DNA of 64,000 nt from positions 16,550,471 to 16,614,470 of the forward strand of contig CM037878.1 of assembly GCA_021292165.1 (NCBI GenBank), given 5' to 3'. The position numbers and the translations under genes were made by a program. The stretch comes from Shinisaurus crocodilurus. Taxonomy: Eukaryota; Chordata; Lepidosauria; Squamata; Shinisauridae. This document shows positions 32,390 through 42,529 of this stretch, piece by piece. Each line of letters starts with the position of its first letter. The first letter of the stretch is position 1. The notes beneath the pieces were generated by a model. It saw only the letters and a program-made list of their open reading frames with translations. It was not told the DNA's origin and made no database searches.

Positions 32390-33589
32390 TTAATGAATTA
32401 TTTGTGTCTGTCTTTATTGCAGAAGGTGGAAGGCAGATACCATACCAGTGCCTAAACTGACAATTTCAGGAATGAAGTCTGAGGAAATGAGGCAAACAGT
32501 GGTGACAAGACATGAAGTTCTAGACATTATTGACAAATTGAAAACAAACAAATCACTGGGTCCAGATGAAAATGCAACTCCACTCTTGCAATGGAGTGAT
32601 ATAAACAGTGGGGTCCCCCAAGAATCTGTATTGGGACCAGAGCTTTTAAATTTGTTCATAAATGATTTGGAGATAAGGGTGAGCAATGAGGTGGCCAAGT
32701 TTACTCATGACACCAAATTAATTTAAGGGTGGTTAAAACAACAACAACAAATAAATTGGCAAATATAGTTTGATGTAAACAAATGTAGAGTGATGCACAT
32801 TGGGGCAAAAAAAATCCTAACTTCATGTATATGCTGATGGGGTCTTATCTGGCAGTGAATGACCAGGAAAGTGATCTTGGGGTTGTGTAGATAGTTTGAT
32901 GAAAATGTTGACCTGGTGTGAGAAAGGCAAATTCCACGTTGGGGATCGTTCGAAAAGGAATAAAAAATAAAACTGCCAATATCAAACACCTTTATACTTG
33001 TCTTTGGTGCCACCACGCTTGGAATACTGTGTACAGCTGGAAAAGGTGCAGAATAGGGCAACCAAAATTATCAAGGGGCTGGAGCAATTCTGATATGAAG
33101 AAAGGTTACAATGTTTGGGGCATTTTAGCTCAAAAAAGGCAAGCAATGGGGGACATGATAGAGGTGTATAGGGATAAGTTTTTCTTCTACTTTCATAATA
33201 CAAGAACCTGGGGTCATTCAATGAAGCTGAATGGTGGGAGATTCAGGACAGACAAAAAGAAGTATTTCTTCATACAGCACATTGTTAAATCATGGAATTT
33301 GCTACCACAAAATGTAGTGATGGCCGCCAACTTTGACAGCTTTAAAAGGGGATTAGACAAATTCATAGAGGGTAAGGCTATCAGTGGCTATTAGTCATAC
33401 CAATTGCTGGGGAACATGAGTGGGAAGGTGCTATTGCACTCATCTCCTGCTTGTGGGATTCGATAGGCAGCTGGTTGGCCACTGTAGAAACAAAATGCTG
33501 AACTATATAGGTCTTTGGTCTGATCCAGGAGGCTGTTCTTATGCTATCACAACTAGCTTTGTCCTTAATGGACAAGCTAAGTCTAGAGA

Positions 33590-33656
33590 TAATAAAGAGG
33601 AATGTAAACCTGTTGATTTTCCTAGATCTCTCAGTAGCCTTTGATAACATAGATTG
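33590..33656 (+). mobile_element. L2 LINE fragment with RT motif A region
   Basis: Translates as LLIFLDLSVAFDNIDWG, the L2 motif A block (LDLS.AFD.I.H). Very short. Confidence 0.65.
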
Positions 33657-33659
33657 GGG

Positions 33660-34308
33660 ATAGCTAACAGAAGCTCACAAGCTACATGTAGCCCACCAGT
33701 GGCACAAGCTGACTCCTAGCACATGTCAGTTCAGAAGTGGCCATTTGCACACTGCTGTTGGTTGAAGCCGTGCTGCTTTCCATTGACTCACTTGGAAAAA
33801 TGCCTGTCCCAGCTATGTGCAAGGAGCTGTTTCTGAGCTGCTGTTAATTTCTTAGCCCTCCCAGAGTTCCTGGGAGATGCACCCTCTGGGAAATCACTCC
33901 ATTCTAGCCCTGGAAAGAATGAGGAGGTGCTTCTGGTTGGCTCCAGAAGTGGCATGTGATTTAACTTGGGATGTGCTGATTCCCATGGACTGCTTTGGAA
34001 GCAGTGTAACCAAAGCTAAATGCAGAATGCCTGCCAGAAAACAGTGAACTACTTCTGAGCCAGCCAACATCTCCTATCATCAGAATGAGGGATGCCCCAG
34101 GAGTCACTGGGCACATGCAGAAGCCTGTTGGGCATTTCTCCAAGAATTGCTGGGAGTTGTGACGGGCAGCTGTTGGCCTGGACAGAGAGACATAACCATG
34201 CAGTGTACAGTTAAAATAATAAAACAGATACAATAAAATTTAAACATAAAATCAATAAAAAGATTGGCATAGAAACAACCTTGGACACCCTACGGATGAC
34301 CTTTACTG
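33660..34308. other. Unassigned sequence
   Basis: Not recognised. A TGCTGGGAGTTGT block at 34147-34160 may be a relic of the family A/B palindrome core. Confidence 0.45.
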
Positions 34309-34309
34309 G

Positions 34310-35430
34310 GAAAGAGACAGGGTAAGTGAGACTCTGTTAATTCTCCTGGACCTCTCAGCAGCTTTTGATAGCATCAACCATGGTATCATTCTGGATAGGC
34401 TGTATGAGTCAGGGTACTGCTTTTCAGTGGCTCATACCTGAATGGCCAATTCCAGAAGATGGTGCTAGAGGATTTCTCTTTGACACTTTGGCATTTATGC
34501 TTTGGTGTCCTGGAGCATTCTATTCTGTCCCCCATGCTGTTTAACATCTACAGGAAACCACTGAATGAGTTCCTCAGGAGATCTGGAACAAGGTGTCATC
34601 AATATACGTGACACCCTACTCTAATTCTCCTTCTCTTCAAACTCAGGAGAGGCAGTGGGAGTGCCGAATCAGTGCCTGGGCGTGACAATGGACTGTATGA
34701 GGGCCAATAAACTGAAGCTCACTCCAGACAAGACAGAGCTTCTATTAAGTAGGTGTTTCATCTGCCTGGGTTAGTAATGTTCAACCAATTGTGGAAGGGA
34801 AATGTAGGGGTGCTCATTGATCAATCTTTGTCACTAGAGGCACAAGTGGCTCCTGTGCCTTGAAGTGCATTCTATTAGCCTAGGCCAATACAACAGCTAT
34901 GACCCTATCTGGACAAAGATAGCCTTGCTTCAGTTATCCATGCCCTAATACCCTCCTGTTTGGATTACCACAATGCACTGTACATAGGAATGCCTTTGAA
35001 AATGGCCCAGAAACTTCAGTCACTCCAGAATATGGTTTGCTAACTGGAGCTGGGTGATACCATTATGCAAATGTTTCATCATCTCCACTAGCTTCCAGTC
35101 CATTTTTAGGCCCACTTCAAAGTGCTGGTTTTGGTTTTTAAGGACCTTCATGGCTGTGAACCAGGATGCGTGAAGGAACACCACCTCTCTCTACATGTAC
35201 CTACTTGGACCTTGAGATCTTCAGAAGCAATTCTCAAGGTTCCCCCATCAGGTGTGATGTGGAGGGTGACTGCTGGCTGAAAGGGTGTTTTCTGTAGTAG
35301 TATCTCAGTTTTGGAATGCTTGAGGTGCCTTTGGTTCTCCTGACATATATTTGTTGTTATTTCAGTGCCAGGTCATTTGTTTTTGTCTGATAAATTTATT
35401 TTAGTATACTTTTAGTTCTCTGGTTCTCGA
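34310..35430 (+). mobile_element. L2 LINE, degraded reverse transcriptase to 3' end
   Basis: Plus-strand reading shows LLILLDLSAAFDSINHGIIL (RT motif A) at about 34338-34400, a PMLFNIYRKPLNEFLRRSG-like block at about 34530-34590, then EPGCVKEHHLSLHVP and VSQFWNA-like C-terminal residues to about 35340. Stops and shifts interrupt the frame throughout. It retains motif A, the region missing from the larger L2 at 39.4-42 kb. Confidence 0.75.
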
Positions 35431-35520
35431 GTTTTCTGCTGCATCATAACATTCCCTCTATTTCTGATTCAAGTCTTTCCATGCACGTGCAAATATAGCC
35501 AAAACTACACCACCCACACA

Positions 35521-35690
35521 AGAGAGGGAGGTATCAGCAGACTTGGGGTAACCCAGAGGTTTTCAGGGGTACAAAAATCATAAGAAAAAATCCTAAAGGA
35601 GTAAGAAGCCCATCAAACAGCCCACCGAGGGTCCAATGACGTTGAATGTTGCTTTGACTGAATGGGGGAAAAAATGACAAAATGGATTGC
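35521..35690. repeat. Unclassified dispersed repeat (copy 2)
   Basis: AGAGGGAGGTATCAGCAGAC, GGGGTAACCCAGAGGTTTTC and AAACAGCCCACCGAGGG match 4265-4430 in the same order and orientation. Function and class unknown. Confidence 0.6.
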
Positions 35691-35954
35691 AGAGGCTGGA
35701 GAAGGAGGATGGAGAAAGAGACACAGGATATAGAGAAAACTCTCATTGTCTGGTTTATGCAGAAAAGCTATATTTAAGTGTCCCTGAGGACAGAGCTACC
35801 AATAGAAAACAACTGAAAAATCCAAGATTTTAACTCATCTAGGATTGGGCACAAGTGAGTCCACTTGAACTTCCCAAGATCCCCCTCCCCTAAATGGAGG
35901 GGGGAACCAAAGTGAAGTGAAAAATCCAAAACCAGGCCATTGAGGACTGAGTAT

Positions 35955-36343
35955 TAGCGATGCATCCAAAGCCGGGTCGCGCCCCCGACCCGATTCTCTG
36001 CGGGGGCGCCGACCCGACCTGATTTTCTGAGCAGCGAGGAGAAGTTCTCTGCGCCACTCGATCGGACTTCTCTGGCCCCGTCCGTCACTTCAGAGACCGG
36101 AAATGACGCGACGGTACCCTACGCAGGCGCAGAACGCGCCACAGGGGTCCAGTGCGCCTGCGCAGGGTTCCGTCGCGTCATTTCCGGTCCTGGAAGTGCC
36201 GCGACGGGACGGAACGGGCTGCATGGGTGGCTCGCCGTGGAGAGGTGAGCCGCCCCAAAGAAAAAGGTAAGGCCTCGCCGGGCGTGAGCGGGGCCAATTT
36301 CGGCCTCATTTTGCCCGGCGAGGCTCAATTTTACATCTCTACA
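35955..36343. mobile_element. CpG-rich hAT-like element with a 36-bp internal hairpin
   Basis: A GC-rich island of about 390 bp in AT-rich surroundings. The flanks ctgagtat (35947-35954) and gtgagtat (36344-36351) agree at 7 of 8. The left end TAGCGATG and the complement of the right end TAGAGATG are similar. A stem pairs 36096-36131 with 36153-36188 (ACCGGAAATGACGCGACGG, then CGCAGGCGCA). A right-end fragment of the same family lies inside the mariner element at 53511-53586. No coding similarity. Confidence 0.75.
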
Positions 36344-36515
36344 GTGAGTATGCTCAGCGGGCCTGGACTGACTGTTGGAGGGGGGGAAAGAGGAAAATCA
36401 ATGAAGGGAGGGGGAATAGAACAGAGTGACAGGAACCCTGAACAGAAGCACTCCACATTATAGTGTTTTGTTGCACATTCCTACTTGTTTTATTGTTATG
36501 GTTATTGACATTATA

Positions 36516-36765
36516 CAGTCATGCCTTGGATTGAGAGCATAATTCGTTCCGGAAACGTGCTTGTAATCCAAAACACTCTTATATCAAAAAGAAATTCCCC
36601 CCAAAAAATTTGTACAGAGATTTTTAATTTAAGCCGTACTACAGTACTTGTATTGCAAGACGTCGCTTGTATATCAAGTCAAATTTTTTAAAATAAATAT
36701 TCAAAAATTTGCTTGTCTTGCAAAATGCTCTCAAACCAAGTTACTTGCAATCCAAGGTATTACTG
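36516..36765. mobile_element. Mariner/Tigger-like inverted-repeat element (copy 1)
   Basis: The left end CAGTCATGCCTTGGATTGAG and the right end TGCAATCCAAGGTATTACTG are complementary and flanked by TA on both sides (36514-36515, 36766-36767). The interior repeats TTGCTTGTCTTGCAAAA and CTTATATCAA. About 250 bp, no transposase. Copy 2 is at 53437. Confidence 0.88.
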
Positions 36766-36849
36766 TAATTTGTTTCATGTTGTTTTGTAAGCCACCCTAA
36801 GAACCTTTTGTTACAGGCCAGCCTATTCATGTTGTAAGTAAGTAAATGA

Positions 36850-37215
36850 ATAAATTAGCCATCATTGGATGATAAAAACCAAATTAAAACAACTGTATAA
36901 CATGCTGGAATGTCTGGGCATCTTTAAAAAAATCTTCACCTGGGGGTCAAAAAGACATAGAAGTTGGTACCAGATGAGCTTCTCTGGGGAAGACATTCCA
37001 AATACAAGGTGCCATGCCCAAGAATGTCCCCTCTCTAGCCATCAGCCACCAAACTTCAGATGCACAGGGGACTCAGAAGAGAGTCTCTAATGATGCCTGT
37101 AAATTTTGGACAGACTCATATGGTAGAAGGCTTTCTTTCAGATATCCCAGTACCAGGCCATTTAGGACTTATAGGCACATTTATAGTAATGCAATCAACA
37201 TGGGGCTGCCTTTGG
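36850..37215 (-). mobile_element. L2 LINE 3' region, degraded
   Basis: The plus-strand text AATCTTCACCTGGGGGTC, AGCTTCTCTGGGGAAGACAT and AGGCCATTTAGGACTTATAG parallels the complement of L2 at 39570-39810. Apparent plus-strand ORFs here are antisense shadows. Confidence 0.65.
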
Positions 37216-37219
37216 CCAG

Positions 37220-37878
37220 CAGGACAGGAGGGACAACAGAGGCTTTTTTAGCCTCTTTGTTCTCCAATACAGCATTTTCTTTAGATGGGCCACTGGGCCC
37301 ACCTAATTTACTCATTCTGCCAGGGGTGGGGAAGGGGGCTGGGAGGCTGTTGGATCCAGCGATTCCATGGCCTCTCTCCTCCCTACCCAATGGCCTGCAC
37401 CAGAACACCCATTTCCTACTTTCCAGAGGTCAGAGTCCTGATCTTGGGAGAGGGATCGGCTGCAGAGCTTTCCACAGTGGCTGGGAGGTGTTGCGGAGGA
37501 GATCTACAGTCAGATCTCGTACTTTGAGATGAGAGCTATGTCTCTGGCCTCAGAGGAGGAGAGGAGGAGATCCACTTCATCCTATGGCCCCTCAGATGCT
37601 GCCAAGAGGCCACAGGACTGCTCTGACAGACTAGCATTTTTGTGTCCATCTGGATATAGATTCAAAACCAAACCAAACCAGGGCATATATTTAATGTATG
37701 CAAATTCACTACATCAGAATTTTCCCCAGTCAGAAGAGTTGGCAACCCTGAGAATAATTCATTTTAAGGAAGTACTTCTGCATATTGATAATGAAAATGT
37801 ATTTTGATAAGATGGAACAACTACATTAGGCCCTTTTCTTCAAAAATGAAACATCCATTGCAGTTAGTCAATGCACAA
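37220..37878. other. Unassigned, partly GC-rich sequence
   Basis: 37210-37620 is richer in GC than its neighbours and holds overlapping open frames on both strands, none with recognisable similarity. It could be an unrecognised repeat. Confidence 0.45.
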
Positions 37879-37879
37879 T

Positions 37880-37978
37880 CTCTAAAGTTATAGTCCTATA
37901 CAAACATACTTGGGAGTAAATCAATCTGGAAACGGTGGGACTTGCTTCGGAGTAAACGCGGATTAGATTGCACTGCAC
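37880..37978. mobile_element. Short palindromic DNA element, family D (copy D5)
   Basis: AGTCCTATACAAACATACTTGG at the left, GGTGGGACTTGCTTCGGAGT in the middle, and GATTAGATTGCACTGCA at the right. Confidence 0.65.
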
Positions 37979-37979
37979 G

Positions 37980-38437
37980 GCTATTTTAATAAGTAATACT
38001 TATATTGTTTGTTGCATTCCTTATATCTGAAATTTGAGCTAAAAACTGAAATTAGCTAGAATGGCCCTTCAAAGGAAAAATGGCTATCTTCCATTTCCTA
38101 GTCCACACTGACAGCATTCATACATGCACACACACAAATAGCGCATGTAACAGAAGCTCAAGGTTCTTTAAGTGTCATGCATGAAAGCACTCTAACAGTT
38201 CACAATATATTTGACAATTGAATGGTAAGCTTTTAATTTTCTTTTTTTTTAAAGTGGAACTAAATGCATAAGTTCTAGAGGGGTTGACCAACTTCTGAAG
38301 GACAAATGCCTATAATGGATATTTCTCATTTCTGTCTTGTTAACAAGTATATAAATAAGAGGAGGCTTCAGTAATTGGCTTAGAGTTACTAATGAATTAA
38401 TTAACTTCAGTCTATTTTACCTAACCTTTAATAATAA

Positions 38438-38488
<51 letters not shown>

Positions 38489-39438
38489 CTAGCAATAGGC
38501 CTGACAGGCTGAAAAAAACAGACATACAGCAGAGCTCTTGAAAATTAATGAGAAACGAGGAAAGAATCAATGTACATTCTGCTTGCAGAGGGCTGACACA
38601 AAAAAGACACAATAAACCATGAACAAACACAGTCAGTTTTAAAAAAATAGGTTAGGAAAAGTGGGCAAATTCAATTATAGAAGTAATTAGAAGATATAGG
38701 GCAAGGCTGCCGTTTGGGACTGTGCCAGAAAACATGAATTAATACGAGTGAATAGAAAGCGCCCATGTAGTAATTAAGAGGCAATCACCTATGGCAATGA
38801 ATACCTGAAAACAGGCTTGGGGGGGGGCACACTAATAATTCAGTGATCAAAAATATTTTTGGATGATTAATATGGCAAATTTGCTTTAAAAGACTAATTT
38901 CAGGAAAGATATCAAGACAATAGCATGCTGTTTGCTCATCCTGGCATTTTTATAGCTAATTAAATTTTATAATTTGCAACAATGTTCAAGAGTGTTAGAT
39001 AAAAAACACTGGAAGTGCTACTAGTTCTTTGCAATAGCTGCTCTCAAATCAATAGCTCAAACTAGCTCAACTTTTATACACATAACACTCATCTATACGT
39101 GCAAGGAGGAGGCTCCAATTGCTTCAATTTGTCAAATAATGTTTTGAGTTATTGTTTGTCAAAGTTACTGTACCTGGTGACTTCTTAATGTTATTCTCCA
39201 CATCTTTATTGTCACTTAAGAAAGAAATGCTAACTCTGATTTGCCCAGATATTTGGACCACTTCATACCTTATATTCTTTAGGAACACGCCTAAGACAAC
39301 GTGAACATGGAATAGCGTGAACATGACAAATGTGCTTTCAAACACTTGTACACTATACATATATGATTTTTAAAGCATGAAACAGCAGTTCTGACAAGTT
39401 GTTCTGGATCCCAGAAGGATGCAGTTAATCGCTTAAAA
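37980..39438. other. Repeat-free-looking AT-rich sequence; candidate conserved noncoding DNA
   Basis: Only a (CT)n tract at 38443-38484 and short homopolymers interrupt it. 38640-38990 has clustered homeodomain-type TAATTA and ATTAAT cores and long non-repetitive AT-rich words. No coding similarity. Conservation cannot be judged without an alignment. Confidence 0.4.
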
Positions 39439-40075
39439 CATATATATTTTTATTTTTTTTATAAAATTTAAAACCACAGATTAAAAACAAACAGCAGAAC
39501 TAGCAGCAAAGTTAAAAACAACTACAAGATTAAAATAATTAAGATGATTAAAATGCCTTGGAGAATAGAAAGATCTTCACCTGGTGCCGGAAAGAGTACA
39601 AAGTAGGCGCCAGGCGAGCCTCTTTGGGGAGCTAATTCCACAACCGGGGTGCCACAGCAGAAAAGGCCCTCCTCCTAGTAGCCACCTGCCTCCCTTTGGC
39701 AGGGGCTCTCGGAGAAGGACCGTTGATGAAGATCTTAGTGTCCGGGCAGGTACATATGGGAGGAGACGATCCTTCAGATACCCTGGCCCCAAGCCATTTA
39801 GGGCTTTGAATGTTAGTACCAGCACTTTGAATCGGGCCCAGAAACAGACTGGCAGCCAGTGCAGATGAGAAAGCACTGGCATAATATGTTCACATCGGCC
39901 AGTCCCCAATAACAATCTCGCTGCCCTATTTTGGACCAGCTGAAGTTTCCAGACCGTTTTCAAAGGCAGCCCCACGTATAACTCATTGCAGCAATCCAAA
40001 AGAGAGGTTACCAGAGCATGGATAACTGTAGCTAGGCTATCTCTGACCAGATAAGGACGTAGTTGGTATATCATC

Positions 40076-40992
40076 CTAAACTGATAAAAGGTGCTCCGTG
40101 CCACCAAGTTCACCTGTGCCTCGAGTGAGTTGTGGATCCAGGAGCACCCCCAAACTACGAACCTGATCCTTCAGGGGGAGTGCAACCCCATCCAGAACTG
40201 GTTGAATATCACTTAGCCGGGCAGACGAACCACCCACTAACAATACCTCCGTCTTATCTGGATTGAGTCTCAGTTTATTAGCCCTCATCCAGTCCATTAC
40301 CATGCCCAGGCACTGATTCAGAACAGCCACTGCCTCACCTGGATTAGATGAAAAGGAGAGATAGAGCTGGGTGTCATCTGCATATTGATGACACCTCATC
40401 CCACACCTCCAGATAACCTCTCCCAGTGGTTTCATGTAGATGTTAAACAGCATAGGGGATAAAATAGAGCCCTGTGGCACCCCATGGCATAACTGCCAAG
40501 GGACAGAGCAGTAATCCCCCAGCACCACCTTCTGGAATTGGCCGCCCAAGTAGGATCGCAGTTATTAACATCATCCAGGTCCAGGTTAGGCTTTTTGAAA
40601 AGTGGCCTAATCACCACCTCTTTCAAAGAGGCCAGCACCACTCCCTCTCTCAAGGAGGCATTTACAACCTCCTGGACCCAGCTGGCTATCCCCTCCTTAT
40701 TTGATGTAATAAGCCATGACAGGCAAGGGTCAAGCACACAGGTGGTCGACCGGACTTGGCCAAGCACCTTGTCCGCATCCTCGGGCCTCAATAACTGAAA
40801 TTCATCCAATAAAACTGGACCAGACGGTGCTCTGGACACCTCTACTAAAGGAGCTGCACTAATTGTGGTGTCCAATTCATGACGAATTTGAGCGACTTTA
40901 TCTTCAAAGTGCCGTGCAAACTCGTCACAGCGTGCAACTGAGGGTTCTACCATTTCTCTCACTGGCCCAGAGTGTAAAAGGCCATGGACCAC
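40076..40992 (-). pseudogene. L2 ORF2 reverse transcriptase domain (relic, two overlapping frames)
   Basis: The upstream frame (40992-40432) carries linker and finger residues up to VIRPLFKKPNLDLDDVN. The downstream frame (40549-40076) carries HGVPQGSILSPMLFNIYM at residues 22-39 and YADD at 56-59, followed by RANKLRLNPDKTEVLLVGG. Motifs B and C are intact, but the motif A aspartate block between the two frames is deleted at about 40555. The frames overlap by chance after a shift. The thumb and C-terminus continue in the frame 40113-39577 (NELYVGLPLKTVWKLQLVQN, HLHWLPVCFWARFKVLVLTF). Confidence 0.88.
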
Positions 40993-42006
40993 TCAGAAAA
41001 GTGCCGCTGGATGGCACTGAGAAGATGCAATGGTGGTGGAAAAGAATTCTCTCTTTGCTACCCTCACCGCCACAGAGTAGGCTCGATAATGAGCTCTAAC
41101 CTGTGTTCGGTCAAATTCAGCACGAGTTCTCCTCCACCTGCGTTCCAGCTGTCTTCCCTCTTGCTTCATTGCCCTCAGCTCTGGTGTGTACCAGGGAGCT
41201 GGCCAGGCTCTGCCCAGAGGGAGAGGACGCTTGGGCGCGATCGTGTCAACCACCTGGGTCACCTCTGCATTCCACAGAGCAACCTGGGATTCAACAGGAC
41301 CAGCAGCCATGCCAGCAGGAAAATGCCCCAGAGCCCTCTGGAATCCATAGGAATCCATTAACCTCCGGGGGCGGACCATTTTAATAGGCCCCCCCACCTT
41401 GCGGAGGGGAAAGGCTGCTGAAAGTCTAAACCTCAATAGGAAGTGATCTGACCATGACAGAGGAACAGATGTTAATTCCCCCACTTTCAGATCACCATCC
41501 TCCTGCCCAGTCGAGAAAACCAGATCAAGTGTATGTCCTCTTACATGTGTTGGGCCGATGACATGTTGGGACAGCCCCATGGTTGTCATGGCAGCCATGA
41601 AGTCCTGAGCCGCTCCGGACACAGCAGTCTCGGCATGGAAGTTGAAATCCCCCAGAACCATCATCCTAGGGGTCCTCAACACCAAGTCTGAGACCACCTC
41701 CATCAGCTCAGGCAGGGAGTCTGCTGGGCAGCGAGGTGGGCAATACAGCAGCAGAATTCCCAATCTGTCCCGAGTACCCAACACAAGATATAGACACTCA
41801 AGACCTGCACTCGAATGAACAGGAAGCCTAGAGAGGGAGATAGAATTCCCATAGACCACAGCAACACCCCCTCCCCGACTCTCGAGTCGATGCTGGTGCT
41901 GCACCAAGTACCCAGTAGGGCACAGCTGGGAGAGAGTAACCCCACCCAGTTCCCCCACCCAGGTCTCGGTAATACATACCAGGTCAGCCCCCTCATCCAC
42001 AATCAA
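40993..42006 (-). pseudogene. L2 ORF2 endonuclease domain (relic)
   Basis: A 337-residue open frame. CITETW at residues 11-16 holds the catalytic glutamate, GDFNFH at 119-124 the catalytic Asp and Asn, GPTHVRGHTLDLVF at 151-164 the conserved block, and SDH at 186-188 the terminal catalytic pair. All APE-type endonuclease signature blocks except the first half of block 1 are present. The enzyme family nicks target DNA for target-primed reverse transcription. The frame is lost near the boundary with the reverse transcriptase, which continues in other frames. The start methionine is internal, not native. Confidence 0.88.
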
Positions 42007-42089
42007 ATCATGGATGAGGGAGATTTTATTTTGGACCGACCTGGCATAATATAATAATTATTATAATTATATAATGTAATTATTAGTGA

Positions 42090-42519
42090 TGGGTAGTGCA
42101 ATTCAATGAGGCTGCCTGTAACCCTCCAAACTCAGAGGAATACGGGCATCCTATCAAGGGCGGAAGGAGCGCAGAGGCGAAGGTCACCTCCATGCTCCTC
42201 CTGCCCTGCAAAAGGCTCAGATGGCTGATTTTGGCCATCTAAGTCCTTTGCCCTGGAGCATGAAGAGGACAGACTGAGGTGCCAGCAGGATACTACGTAT
42301 CAAAGTGGAGCCTCTCTCCTCCCCTGCCCGCCCCCTGGAATGCCCACAAACCTCTGGCTCCAAGGTCAGTCAGTCTCCCAACCTTGGAGCTGCAACTGAT
42401 GCAGTTCTTTCTGTGCCAGCTTCAAGGGTGGAAGGAGGGCACTTCGAGGCCGGAGTTAGGACTGCGACCTCTCCTATCGCCATCTAGACTCTGTCTAGTG
42501 GCCATAGGATTACGCCCTA
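42090..42519 (+). mobile_element. Non-autonomous DNA element, family E (copy E2)
   Basis: Ends GTCTAGTGGCCATAGGATTACGCCC followed by TAA; the left part has CCTCCAAACTCAGAGG and CTCCTGCCCTGCAAAAGGC, GGCTGATTTTGGCCATCTAAG, then GCAGTTCTTTCTGTGCCAGC. The same block order is seen at 47750-48124 and 52874-53336. Length about 430 bp, GC-rich, non-coding. Confidence 0.75.
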
Positions 42520-42529
42520 ACACACTACC

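Larger units (their letters stand above)
30430..33545 (+). mobile_element. CR1 LINE copy broken by three inserted elements and internal deletions
   Basis: The CR1 pieces are 30430-30734, 30859-30883, 32124-32256 and 32390-33545. The joins make sense: GATATTGCTAATAAC at 30883 continues as ATTAAGACCAACAATAAC at 32132. The later part encodes TNKSLGPDENATPLLQ, then jumps to SGVPQESVLGPELLNLFIND, so RT motif A and the fingers are deleted. 32918-33394 keeps a degraded C-terminal domain, and the end at 33390-33545 has the TTGCTGGGGAACATGAGTGG terminus. A SINE tail, a hAT-like element and palindrome B4 interrupt it. Non-functional. Confidence 0.8.
39440..42058 (-). mobile_element. L2 LINE, longest copy in the window, internally deleted
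   Basis: 5' to 3' on the minus strand: ARSVQNKISLIHDLIVDEGA starts the endonuclease at about 42055; the RT fingers end in FKKPNLDLDDVNNC near 40560; the text then jumps to GGQFQKVVLGDY, HGVPQGSILSPMLFN, YADDTQLYLSF and the C-terminal domain down to about 39577. The AT-rich tail is at about 39440. The segment that should hold RT motif A (AFD) is missing, so the copy cannot work even apart from frameshifts. Any ORF1 and the 5' UTR are absent. Confidence 0.93.

Noticed and set aside
36152..36463. 103-codon open frame over the GC-rich island
   Set aside because: It overlaps the hairpin of a mobile element and runs past its edge; GC-rich DNA has few stop codons, so the frame is not evidence for a gene.
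37014..37532. 172-codon plus-strand open frame
   Set aside because: Its first half lies over an antisense L2 3' region (complement of the L2 C-terminal coding sequence) and the rest has no recognisable domain. No gene structure around it.
40863..41384. Plus-strand frames of 78-125 codons over the large L2
   Set aside because: They are antisense to the L2 endonuclease and RT linker coding frame and have no similarity of their own.
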